The translations under genes were made by a program, and so were the position numbers. A DNA stretch of 64,000 nt from Coptis chinensis (taxonomy: Eukaryota; Streptophyta; Magnoliopsida; Ranunculales; Ranunculaceae). The notes beneath the pieces are model-generated. The model worked only from the letters and a program-made list of their open reading frames with translations. It was not told where the DNA came from and ran no database searches. Below are positions 1 to 10,499 of this stretch, piece by piece; position 1 is the stretch's first letter; each line of letters starts with the position of its first letter. Location of the stretch: contig CM027378.1 in assembly GCA_015680905.1 (NCBI GenBank), positions 7,421,001 to 7,485,000 of the forward strand. Reading direction: 5' to 3'.

Positions 1-405
1 AGAAGAGTTTCTCTTGTGCACACGTGAGTTGATATTTTTCGTGTGATTGCATGGGAGAACTTGACATTCCCATCATCAAATTGTGAGTTTCAAGTCCGAT
101 TGTTGTGTACAACAACTGTTGTGGTTCACAAGTCGGCAACAACTGGTTCAAGATACTTCACTGTCGGCTTTGTATTCTGTAATTGCATGCAAGGGCATCA
201 CTAATGTTCATATGTAAATTTGTAATAAGTATGTTAATTGTGTTTTTGAAACCTAAACTTGTCAAATACAACTATTCCACTGTTACTTTTAGAAACTAAC
301 GTTAGAGTGTCCTATTAATTGTCTCTTTGGTTTGCAGTGTACAGGTATCCTGATCAGTTTAGCAATTCTGAAACGTTGGACTCCAACCTGAGGGTGAAGA
401 CGTGA
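1..405 (+). CDS. 3'-terminal exons of an unidentified host gene (partial)
   Basis: Bases 1-23 are followed by a good GTGAGT donor at 24, and an intron ends in TTTGCAG at 337. Joining 23 to 338 gives an open frame that ends in TGA at 403-405; its last part reads YRYPDQFSNSETLDSNLRVK. I do not recognise the family. The gene would enter from the left edge of the window and transcribe rightward; the following few hundred bases could be its 3' UTR. Another phase across the junction is also briefly open, so the frame is not certain. The call rests on splice signals and a non-repetitive sequence composition only. Confidence 0.3.
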
Positions 406-1792
406 GGTTCCCTCAGCAGACATTCCAAATACATATATACTTATTTAGAATAGCGAATAAATGACTTACTCTGTATGCTGTTTGTTTAGTGGACTGTGGA
501 AAGGTGACATTTAGCTAGCCACTAACAGTGAACATCACCGATATTTTCAAGGTTGTGACGAGACTTGATGGTCGCATAATTTTTCTACAGAATTTTCTTC
601 AAACAATCAAAACTCAAGGCTTTACTGCTTCGATGCCTTTTATGGGAGTTAATCTTTGCTTCTTGTGCGTCTTCAATACCTGCATGGGTTATTTACTTGT
701 TAAGATTTATACTAGTATTAATGTAAATTCAGAATGGTTTCCCGTTAAACCTAGTTTTTGATGCTGTGACGCCTTATCAGGGAGCTAGTATAATTTCTTC
801 TTTATTCAACTCTGGATCAATTCCCTGCAATAATTGTTTAGTAAGTCTAATTTGATTGGTCAATATTATCAAACTTACCAATTGAAAGTTTGAAACAGCT
901 GCAACTCATCGGCTGGGCGTAGTTCTTAAATAATTCACTGGTGCAGTTACTCCAGTTGTATGAGACACTGCTGTAATTTTAGTCTTTACAACGTTGTTGT
1001 ATTTTGTACTGTAAATCCAAGCTTCTGGTTCAATGAAAGGGAGTTGATCAGATTTTTTTTTAGTGAATGAGAATGAATGCTGTACTGTAAACTGAAATGA
1101 CCTGAAATGGTATTATTTTCCGACTGACGTGAGCAGGTGTTGAAAATCTGCAACAGGAAAAAAAATATAATCTGCAATTTTTTCCCCAACTTCCCAGCTT
1201 AAGGGTCTGCCTTGATAAAAATTCCCACTTGCTGGGCAAATATATAGTAGGAATATAATTTTCCACTTAAAAATTTGTCAGGAATAATTCTAGTGGGAAA
1301 ATTTTATTTTGCATCTGCTTGTTTTGCACAATTTGCATCAATTGGCAAATGACATTTGCCAAATTTGCTGGTGCTTGATAACACAATTTTCCACCGGCTA
1401 ATAATTTTTAAAATTTCTTTTGTATTTAAAATGTTTCATTAATATTAAAAAGTTAATTCATATTAATTACAAAAGAGTGTCTTGATTGGAGTAAAGAAAT
1501 ATAAAATGTATCAAGAACACCAACAACAACATTGACGAAAATGTAGGAAACAAAAGTTGAATAGAAAGGATTAACTAGGGCATTACTGCCCACTATCATA
1601 CGTTTTGATATCTAGGATCGTTGTTAACTTGTTATCCATTAATCTGACTTCTTTATTTCTCTTGGAAGGACGTGTTCTGATTACAAAGGAGTTTGTTTAT
1701 GGTCAATGAGAAAATGAAGAGCAGAAGCATTGAAGTTTTATTTTCACCATTTCTTTTTTTTTAAAAAAATTGGTATATAAATTTTGACAATG
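406..1792. other. AT-rich intergenic sequence
   Basis: No convincing gene is seen. Short open frames (for example 528-761) lack family resemblance and splice context. The stretch is AT-rich with homopolymer runs and holds one short perfect palindrome at 1342-1362. It ends at the 9-bp target duplication of the MULE. Confidence 0.6.
1342..1362. repeat. perfect short palindrome, 10-bp arms
   Basis: TTGGCAAATG is followed by one A and then by its exact reverse complement CATTTGCCAA. It lies in AT-rich intergenic DNA, with the related words ATTTGCATC and AAATTTGC nearby. It may be chance or the centre of a very small degraded inverted-repeat element; no target duplication was found. Confidence 0.6.
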
Positions 1793-1801
1793 TAAAATGA
1801 C

Positions 1802-2016
1802 GAGGGAATTAGCGATACCCCCACATTTAAAGATCTCTTTTGTGATACCCCCACATTTGAAGATCATTTGTGATACCCCACATTTGCAACTTCAGTCGTT
1901 GAGTTTACCGAGTCAAACCATAAGAAAAAAATCCAAAAAACTCAAAAAAAATAAAATAAAATAAAAAGCGAACTAATTAACTAGTGGAGGTTACCAAAAT
2001 ACTCCTCCATTAAAAG
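1802..2016 (+). repeat. MULE left terminal inverted repeat
   Basis: About 215 bp that match the reverse complement of 6843-7082. Within the first 70 bp the phrase GATACCCCCACATTT recurs three times, spaced about 30 bp apart, giving sub-terminal direct repeats that could be transposase binding sites. Similarity continues through the words GAGTCAAACC and GGTTACCAAAATAC to TAAAAG at 2016. Confidence 0.93.
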
Positions 2017-2120
2017 AAAAACAAACAAAAAAAAAAAGAAGGGGAAAAGAGTGGTCATGAGTTAAGAAAAACACAAAGGGTGTCGTGCAGTCTCTAGTTC
2101 TCGATCTTCAGTTGACGGTA

Positions 2121-5100
2121 ATGGCGAGGAGAAAAAAGAAAATAGTTAACATTGTTAGTAGCAGTGATGAGCAAGATTATTCTGACAGCTTTAGTGAAGA
2201 TTGTGGTTGTGGTGAGAATGAATCGACTAATATTAGCGAATTAGTGAAGGTTGTGGAGGTGAATGGAGAAACCGAAATTAAAACCGAAGGTGAAAGTAAA
2301 GTTAAAGGCTTTCATGGAAGTTTATATGATAGAATTAGGGGTCTAGAATTTTATCAACCAACCATAGGGTTTTTCTATAAAATCAAAGAAGAAACACCAA
2401 GATTAACTGATCCTAATTTGGTTGATATGCAAACAAGTTGGAGCAAAGTTTTGTAAGTATTTTCATATGATCAAAATATTTATGTAGTCTCTTTTATGTA
2501 ATTGTGATAATTGTTATCACAAAACCATTAATAATATGTTAACATTTATTTTTGCAGTGAGAAATTCAAATTGGATTACGAGACACTACAAGACAGAAAT
2601 ATTAGGGTGCATTACAGTGGCAACTGGAGTGCGAGTCCTAAGGTTGTTGGTGTTTGGATTGAATCAGATTACATAGGAGGTAGAAATTTTCTACTTGAAA
2701 ATGTTAGTGCTGAGTACATTTTCTTTGATAATTTTCTGCCGTCATTTCTGCAGTCACTTCCAAATCCTTATGGATATACCATTAACATAGTGGATGATCC
2801 TATTTTTCTTACAAGGGGAGTAATAGTCCCTTTGGCAAATGATAGGGATTGTTTGATGATGATGAGAGAAGCAGATATCGATGATACTGGGTATGTAAAT
2901 GTCTTTATTACTTTTGAGGCTATTGTTAAGGTGGATGAACAACCTGGTGTATTCTGTACTCCACCGATTAAGAGGGAAAAGAAGAGTAATGTTGTAAAGA
3001 AGAGGAAAAGAACTATTAATTATGAGAAAAATGATTTGTCAGAAGAGGAATTGGATCCAATTCCAGATTTGGTGGAAGATGTAGTTCTAACTGTGGTTGT
3101 AGAAGAATTTAATGAGTTGAAACCATATAATGTCAATATTGATCACATTGATCCTGAAGAAGTTTATAGGTCTGAAGAGTTTGAAAGTGAAAGATCTGAG
3201 GGATATGAACCAGTTTATGAAGATTTTATTGAACAAACTCAAGAATTAGTTGATGAAACAGAGGGTGAACTAGTACCTACACAGATGGAAGTTGAAGAGC
3301 CATATGTAGGCATGGAATGGTCTACATTGAAATCTTGTAGGACCTATTTGAGGTCATATGCCATTGCAAATAGGTTTGTTTACAAGGGGTTGAAAAATGA
3401 TGGAGACAGAATTAGAGTTAAATGTAGGGGAACTGAATGTACATGGTTGTTCTATGCTAGGGTAATCAAATCAAAGAAGAGTGATGGATTTACTATTAGG
3501 TGTAATAAGTATGAAGGGCAACATAGTGGGAAGTGTAGAGGTGATAGCAAGTTTAAGAGCATGTTGGCTGATGCTATATGGGTTGCTGATAAGATGTTGG
3601 ATACAGTGAGAACACATCACAAGGCTTATAAAGCTCAGATGATCAAAGAAGATGTGTGGAACAAATTTGGTGTGAAGATTTCCTATTACATACACGGCTT
3701 GGTATGCTAAAAAAAAAAATTATGGAACTGGTAAATGGTAACTACAAGGAGAGTTATGCAAAAGCTCCAGAAATGTGTGTCCAAGTGTTGAGAAGAAATC
3801 CGGGTTTTGTGGCTAGATGCTCAAGAAATGATGGAACTCTTCAATTTAATCATGTGTGCATTGCCTTTTCAGCTAGTATTAGAGGGTTTATGGAGGGATA
3901 CAGACCAATAATAGGACTTGATGGTTGCTTTCTAAAAGGCAAATATGGTGGTGTGTGTTTGAGGATGGTAGCTTTAGATGGAAACAATGGTCTATTCCCA
4001 GTGGCAGTGTTCATATGCAGAGGAGAGAATAAAGAGACATGGGGAACATTCTTGGGTATTATGCATGAATACTTGTCAGACCATAAACAGAACCTCACTT
4101 TCATGTCAGATATGCAGAAAGGACTTAAAGAAGTGCTTCCTCTAATCTTTCCAAGAGCAGCTCATCGATTTTGCTTCAGGCACATGTACAAAAACTTCAA
4201 GAAAGAGTACAAGGGAGGCAAGCTATTTGAGGAATGGTGTTGGGGGGCAGCTAGGGCATATAGGCTTAGTGATTGCAATAAGATCCTTGCTGACTTGGAG
4301 AAGCATGACAAGAATGCAGTTGATTGGTTGAAGAAGAGAGATGTTACGACATGGTGTAGATCACATTTTTGGAGTCATACAAAATCAGAGCATGTGACTA
4401 ATAATTGGAGTGAGAGTTTTAACAATTGGATAATGGATCTAAGGGACAAGCCAGTGTGTACATTTGTGGAGGAATTGGATTTGATGTTGATGACTTTTAT
4501 GAGGAAAAGAAGAGCTAAGGCAATGGAGTTGAACATTAATGATGTTGTTCCTAGGGTGAAGGCAATACATGCAAAACAAGAAAAATACATACAACACTAC
4601 ATTTACAGATCTGCAACAGATACACAGTTTACAATGTTTAGTTCACTTGGTAGTCGATGGTTGGTTAACCTAGATAGGCAAGAGTGTGAGTGTAATGTAT
4701 GAAAAATTAATGGCATACCCTGTATACATGCTGCTTGTGTCATTAATCAAAGAAGATTGCACTATGCAGGTAACTTACATTTGCATTCTCACTTCAATTT
4801 TTCTTTTGGTCTTCCACTGTCTTACTAATGGAGTTTTTGAACTTGCCAGCTACTGCAGTGAATACTTAACAGTGAAGGCATATAGTAGGTCTGTCCTACC
4901 TATACCCAATGACATAGACTGGGGTCAGGTACTTATTTATTGTTTTTAACTTCAATTTTACTCTTGAAACACGTGTATAACTAAACTAATATCAATAACA
5001 TGCAACAGCCAATCACTGAAGTTCTATAACCACCATTGGATAGACCGGTAGGAAGACCAAAGAAAAATAGAAGAAAGGATGCATATGAGGGAACAAAAAC

Positions 5101-5380
5101 AATGGAGGGACAAACCTCTGCAAAACCAAAAGCCATAAGAAGATGCAGCAAATGTCAGTTCACAAACCACAATGTAAGGACTTGCAAGGGCTTAAGTAAG
5201 AAGGAACAAGAAGAAGCTAAGGTAACAACAGTAGCTAGTGAAGGACCTGAAAGTAGTACTGCACCAAGGAAGAAATCACAGCCCAGGAAGACTAGTCAAG
5301 TTGAAGGTGGACTAAATTCTACTTCACCAGTTGAGGAAGTTCAAAGTGAAGTTCAAGTTGAACCTCCAGCAACCATATGA
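2121..5380 (+). pseudogene. MURA-type (MuDR/MULE) transposase, spliced and decayed
   Basis: Cut-and-paste transposase acting in the nucleus on the MULE ends. Start ATG at 2121 is chosen over an upstream ATG at 2085 because it has a purine at -3 and G at +4. Exons by GT-AG signals: 2121-2452, 2558-4769, 4850-4928, 5009-5380. Order of parts: acidic/basic N-terminal region; MuDR-type N-terminal DNA-binding region with two cysteines (about 3312-3550, CRGTECTWLF); MULE transposase domain (about 3800-4440) with candidate catalytic residues D in IIGLDGCFLKGKYGG, D in FMSDMQKGL and E in NNWSESFNNW, plus the FCFRHMYKNF motif; SWIM finger CEC...CIH (about 4690-4730); GRPKKNRRKD stretch and a CX2CX4HX4C zinc knuckle (5144-5185). 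Breaks: the frame changes twice around 3690-3715 near an A11 run, TGA at 4700-4702 inside the SWIM finger, and TAA at 5027-5029. Confidence 0.9.
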
Positions 5381-6404
5381 ACATGTCTTGTTGTTTTGTT
5401 AGTTTGTTAGTTTGTTAGTTTTAATTTTGCAGAGTTAGTTTGTTAGTCAATCCCTTGCTTCTGTGAAAGCTGTTGATATAACCAGCAGGATAAAAGATGT
5501 AGTGAGTTTTTTTATCTAAATACTGCCTTTTGTAGCACGAGTTACTTTCTTTTGCCTATTCTTATCTGGGCAGGGCTGTGAAGCATGTTAATAGTTCTAG
5601 GATCATATTGCTCTGTACTAAATTTACAATTGCTACAATTGTAGGTAAGGCGAGTGACTCATTTCTACAATTGCTCTGTATTAAATTTATTTACCAAAGC
5701 TGATGGTTAATCTTGATCTCTCATTGTTTGTAAGTAGTTGGTGACTTGTCGAAGCTTTAAATGGATGAGCCAGAGGGAAGCTACAGTAGCAAGGGTGATG
5801 GTATTAATAGTGTTGTGAATTCTAGCGAATTGATCCAAGTATTTAGTGTTTGAATTGCATGATCATTTGTTTAAACCAAAAGAGAAAAAGGAGGAATGGT
5901 ATTGGCTTGACCAATACATAATTGTATTGCTCATCTTGGAATATATTGAAAGAATACTGGAACTTGTCAAAAACACTAGCTTAATTTTTTTTTTCAGTTT
6001 GCAGTTGATGTGTCTGAACTATAGCATCACCTGGTATTGAACTTCAGATTTTACATTGAAAACAAAAAAGAGTTACTTGATAATATCTCGTCTTATTCCA
6101 AGTGATGTAAAATCTGGATCTATTTGCGTATCCCATAGGAGAAATGTATGCAAATGATGCGCTGATTGAAGTCTGGTGTCTTAATTCTCTGCTATTGTTT
6201 CTGGCAATTTTCTGGAACAATGGAAAAGAAGACGAGAGCCAGCGAGGCTCGACTACGCTTCAGAGAAGGCTTTTAACTGCCTCCCTTAGTTCTTGCCATT
6301 CCTTTCCCAGCCTTTATTTAATTAGGAATTAAAAAAATTCTGACAGACTCACCATTTCTGACAGAAAATTTTATGAGAGACCATTTTTTGAGACTCACAA
6401 ATTC
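5381..6404. other. MULE interior, 3' non-coding part
   Basis: Follows the transposase stop codon. Repeated TTAGTTTGTTAGTTTG words at 5400-5440 and AT-rich sequence look like 3' UTR. I see no second gene such as a MURB-like frame; open frames at 5846-6040 and 6144-6332 have no recognisable features. Confidence 0.5.
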
Positions 6405-6835
6405 CCAAAGTAAGGATGATACATACTATGTAGCATACTATTTTCTGGATGATACATACTATATAGTATCCTGTTGAGCCCCATTATCACTTGGTTCTCA
6501 CCATTCTTACTGGAAGTTTTGGTCTGCCAAAATAAGAATGATATATACTATGTAGCATACAATTTTCTGGATGTTACATACTATATAATATCCTATTGAG
6601 CCCCATTATCATTTGGTTCTCACCATTCTTACTGGAAGTTTTGGTCTGCCAAAGTAAGAATGATACATACTATGTACCATACCATTTTCTAGACGGTACA
6701 TACTATATAACATCCTGTTGAGCCCCATTATCACTTGGTTCTCACTATTCTTACTAGAAGTTTTGGTCTGCCAAAATACATACTATGAAGCATACTATTT
6801 TTTGGATAATACATACTATATAACATCCTGTTGTT
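6405..6835. repeat. 122-bp tandem repeat array inside the MULE, about 3.5 units
   Basis: The word GAGCCCCATTATCA recurs at 6476, 6598 and 6720, an exact spacing of 122 bp. Units also share ACATACTATGTAGCATAC and CTTACTGGAAGTTTTGG. A fourth, partial unit ends near 6835, directly against the right inverted repeat. Units differ by several substitutions. Confidence 0.93.
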
Positions 6836-6842
6836 TGTTTTT

Positions 6843-7082
6843 CTTTTAGTGGAGGGGTATTTTGGTAACCTCTACTATTTAATTAGATCGATTTATTATT
6901 ATTATTTATTATTTTTTATTTTTTTTTGTTTTGAGTTTTTAAGGTTTTATTTTCTTACGGTTTGACTCGATCAATTGTTGACCGACGACGGAAGTTGCAA
7001 ATGAGGGGTATCGCAAATTATCTTCAAATGTGGGGTATCGCAAAAGAGATCTTTAAATGTGGGGGGTATCGCTAATTCCCCC
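6843..7082 (-). repeat. MULE right terminal inverted repeat
   Basis: About 240 bp, the inverted partner of 1802-2016. Read on the minus strand it starts GGGGGAATTAGCGATACCCC and holds the same triple iteration of the GATACCCC/CACATTT word. It is slightly longer than the left copy because of an AT-rich expansion around 6895-6935. Confidence 0.93.
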
Positions 7083-7354
7083 TAAAATGACTACACTTAT
7101 CTTCATAAACCAAAGACCCAAGTCCAACTTGTTTCCGCCAAATGCTAATTGAGTAGAGCAAGAAGAAAGGAATGGCACTCAAACGCCGCTCACTTCTACA
7201 TCACTCTCTACTCTCTCCTTTCATTCTCACTTCCCCCAACTCTAGAAAATCTTTCCACCTGCACTACACCACACCACACCTGCACCAGCACACACGAGCA
7301 GGCATCACACCACCTGCAGCACACCACCCCACCCCACCTGCACCAGTACACACG

Positions 7355-7620
7355 CAGGGCCGGCTCTGAGGGCAGGCCAACTAGGCGGCCACCTAGGGCC
7401 CCCAGCTTGTTAGTTAAATTTTGGGCCCCAAGTATAATTTTATACCCACTAGACCACATGTAAATGACTCAAGGTTGTTCAGTCCAGTCAAATTATGTGC
7501 AGTCCAGTCCACTCAAACATTGGCCCACGTCTTCTCATGTAAAAAACTTATTTTTTTCTCAATAATATAGGCCCATTTTAAAAAACTCGCCTTGGGCCCT
7601 CAATTTTCAGGGCCGCCCTG
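7355..7620. mobile_element. non-autonomous hAT-type element, 266 bp
   Basis: Ends are inverted: the left end reads CAGGGCCGGCTCTG and the right end, on the minus strand, reads CAGGGCGGCCCTG. The CAGGG...CCCTG pattern is typical of hAT elements. Flanks give an 8-bp target duplication, TACACACG at 7347-7354 against TACACACC at 7621-7628, 7 of 8 matching. The element sits in a CACACC-rich low-complexity tract and has no coding capacity. Confidence 0.8.
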
Positions 7621-7628
7621 TACACACC

Positions 7629-8108
7629 ACACCACCTGCATTAGTGTGATGATTTTCTTTGCTTTCATCTTGCGGATAATGCGGACCCTTCATTAGTGCG
7701 ACGATTTAAGGGGAATTTTTTTCCATCTGTTAAACCATGTACACAATCTTGTTGCTCGAATCAATGATATTTGTATTTCTGTGAAGCAGGAAGATCAAGT
7801 TATTGTTAATTTTTGGTCTAAATAATAAGTTGCCCAATCCTTTTGTGTGATTGTTTATCGAAAAAAAGTGTTAATATAGTGCTGTTGAATTCTAATGCCA
7901 TAAAGTTTTCTATAGTCACTACTCCTTAAATTACCTTTTCAGCGTGAATGCCGGAATGAAACGGATATGAGTCCCAAAAAGTATTGCTTCATCTCCCATA
8001 GAGACTCGATTACGTGCCATTCATTGTCCAACTAGGAGTCATATAATAATGTTAAGTCGGTCGAAATAAAACAATATTTCAATTGAATTATTATTATTAA
8101 GTTGAAGA
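7629..8108. other. intergenic sequence upstream of the DUF295 pseudogene
   Basis: AT-rich sequence with no recognised gene. In the frame of the downstream pseudogene a TGA lies at 8103-8105, just before its ATG, so the usual N-terminal part of an F-box is not preserved here. Confidence 0.5.
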
Positions 8109-9316
8109 ATGGAGCTGGTGTCTCGGCTCGATTCATATTCCGACTACATCCGAGTTCGTGCAGTTTGCCCAGCTTGGAGATATTTTCTACCAAAAATACC
8201 ACTACATATACCTTTTGGACTACCAGGTTTGATTCACCCCCCTCGCAAATTTAATACTGGTGCTTTCAATCTATATATGGGGGATGGGGAGGTTTGTAGT
8301 TTGCAACTACCTAAGGTTAAAGGTGGGTTTTGGAAAGGATCGTCAAAAGGATGGCTAGTACAGTTAGAAAATAGCCCTTCCATTAGTCTTATAAATCCGT
8401 TAACGACTACTCAGATGCAGCTTCCGCCCATGTGTGTTGGAGTATAATCCAGAGATAATTGGTAGGGAATTTGTAGTGTGGGTTCAGGAATCATGTGAGT
8501 TCTTCAGTTTCGATAGGATGAACAACTTTTTCATTGACAAGCTGGTGTTATCTTCGAGTCCCAGTGGAAAGAATTGCCTAGCCGTGGCTATCGTTTTTCA
8601 TGAAAATAGCGGTAAGTTAGCTTGTTGCCGACTTGGAGATGAGAGATGGAAAATTGCTGAATTGTATAGAGATATGGAATTGGAAAGAGTTAGGATTGTT
8701 GCTATTGAGGATGTCATACACTTGGACGGAAAGTTTTATGCTCTAGACTACAGGGGAAGGGTGATAGTTTTATTTGACGAGGAGGTTGAGGCTTCTACTC
8801 CAAAGGCAATTCTTTTTGCGAGTCAACCAGAGGGATTTTGTTGTTGGGAAGGCAAGCTATATTTGGTGGAATCGTCAGGTGAGTTGCTAATGGTTAATCG
8901 GCGTGTGAAAGAAACTTGCGAAAGTTATCACACTTACAAATTTAATGTATTCAAGTTGAATATTAATTCCAATTCCCCTGCAAAATGGTCACGGGTGGAG
9001 AGTTTAGGCGATCAGATGTTGTTTCTGGGACAGGGCGAGTCTTTCTCTATGTCGTCTCGCAAGCTACCATGTCCAGGGAAAGGGAATTGTATTTACTTCA
9101 CTGATCACTGATGACAATGTAGATTTCAATTATTGTTTGAAATCTCAGAAGAAGGCATTTCAGAGGATAGCAGGTTCAGATACTGGTGTGTTCAGCTTGG
9201 AGGATGGGACATTGCCATTAGAATTTCCGGGATATGAAGGTCGATGTCCGGTACATAATGACTGTCGAACAAGAATATTGCCACCGCCAGTCTGGGTCAC
9301 ACCAAATTCCTTCTAG
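8109..9316 (+). pseudogene. F-box / DUF295 (KIB-type) protein pseudogene
   Basis: Members of this plant family are SCF ubiquitin-ligase adaptors with an N-terminal F-box and a C-terminal DUF295 beta-propeller-like domain. The start, MELVSRLDSYSDYIRVRAVC, is the second half of an F-box; the expected first half (the LP..LL part) is absent because of an in-frame TGA just upstream. DUF295 features follow: SSKGWLVQLE, INPLTTTQMQLPP, then after a frame change near 8440 the segments KLVLSSSPS, FYALDYRGRV, YLVESSGELLMVNR and the typical C-terminus LEDGTLPLEFPGYEG...PPPVWVTPN ending TAG at 9314-9316. A second frame change is caused by a 7-bp tandem duplication, ACTGATC ACTGATG, at 9100-9113. Single-exon structure is usual for the family. 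Dead or dying gene. Confidence 0.88.
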
Positions 9317-9426
9317 TTGATTTGTTTTCAAGTTTGACTCGTATGAACAACGGGGTAGGTTACCCACACGAAGGTGCAATGAAACCTGAGAATCTAACGC
9401 AACCAATTTTTTTGAATTTTTACTAA

Positions 9427-9874
9427 GAGCATTTCCAATGGAAGCCACTCTTATTCACCTCCACGTCAGCTCTATTTTCCTTCTTTTCCACTGTTTTGGT
9501 GAAAAACAAGGTGAAGCTGCCCATTGCAAAAGTGACTATTATTTTCGGACGGGATGTTTGATTCCGTCTGATTGTAAAAATAAAAAAAATGCACCGGACG
9601 GAATGAAACATCCCGTCTGAAGTATAAAAAAAAACCGAAAAAACACGCGAAAAAAAACCCCGAAAAAATGTAAAAAAACACACGAGACAGAATAAAACAT
9701 CCCGTCCAAAGTTCCCAACTCAACTACTATCTCGGTTAAAGGTTTCACTATCGTTTTGACTTGGGAAAATAGTCACTTTGATATTCACCTTTGCATTGGG
9801 CAAAACAAGTTTTTGACCATTTGGAGGTGAATATTGTCAGATCCCCTTGATATTCATATGCATTGGGAATGCTC
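9427..9874. mobile_element. Tourist-like (PIF/Harbinger-type) MITE, 448 bp
   Basis: The left end starts GAGCATTTCCAATGG and the right end is its near reverse complement, CATTGGGAATGCTC. Both sides are flanked by TAA (9424-9426 and 9875-9877), the 3-bp TWA target duplication of PIF/Harbinger elements. Inside, 9546-9570 and 9595-9619 form an imperfect 25-nt inverted repeat built on GGACGGGATGTTT, and a third related copy (ACATCCCGTCC) lies near 9700. No coding capacity: the phenylalanine-rich minus-strand frames are low-complexity shadows. Confidence 0.82.
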
Positions 9875-10499
9875 TAATACTCTTATTTTGTTTCCTTGTT
9901 GTAATTCTTTAAAGAACGCCTAACCAGTGAGTTCTTGGTTGTAAAGCTTCTTTCAGTCCTGAATAGATAGATTGACGTAGGTGCGAGTTTTATTAGCATT
10001 GTGATGCTGGGCGACCTTCATCTCTTCACAAATATTTCACATTTATTAGTAGAAAAATCAGAAATATCAAACAATAAACCACATGTTTTCATCTTTTTCA
10101 TATATTGAACATTCACATGTCCTAGTCTACCATGACATATATTAAAAGAGTCAAGCAAATAAGCAGAAACATATTATTCTCACTCATAATAATGTTTTCA
10201 AGTACAATCAACGTGAATATACCACTATTATTACAATAACATTTCCCAACAAAACTCATTCTTACTCAAAACAAACTTATCACTTTCAAAAGACATTTTG
10301 ACACCAGCTTTTCCTAGTAGTGACACAGAAATTAGATTATGATGAATCACAGGAACATGGAGAACATTCTAAGTGAATTGAAAGGGTTTTTCCTAAAGTT
10401 AATTTCAGAAAAGCTTGTATGTTCCCTCAATAGGAACTAACCTTGAGTCATCTATATAGACTTTTTCATCTTTCACTAGTATGTAATCTGAGAAGGCTT

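Larger units (their letters stand above)
1802..7082 (+). mobile_element. Mutator-like DNA transposon (MULE), full length, 5281 bp
   Basis: The element is bounded by an identical 9-bp direct repeat, TAAAATGAC, at 1793-1801 and 7083-7091, the target-site duplication length typical of Mutator elements. Its ends are long inverted repeats that start GRGGGAATTAGCGATACCCC. Inside lies a MURA-type transposase on the plus strand (2121-5380) and a 122-bp tandem array near the right end (6405-6835). Both termini and both target copies are preserved, so this is one insertion event. The transposase is interrupted, so the copy is probably not autonomous, but its ends could still be acted on by an enzyme supplied from another copy. 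Confidence 0.95.

Noticed and set aside
986-1266. Overlapping minus-strand frames in the intergenic region
   Set aside because: No resemblance to a family and no splice or promoter support.
7149-7463. Pro/Thr/His-rich open frame of about 100 residues
   Set aside because: Arises from a CACACC/CCTGCA low-complexity tract and runs into the hAT-type element; no start context or family resemblance.
9423-9748. Phenylalanine-rich minus-strand frames
   Set aside because: They are A-runs of the Tourist-like MITE read on the other strand.
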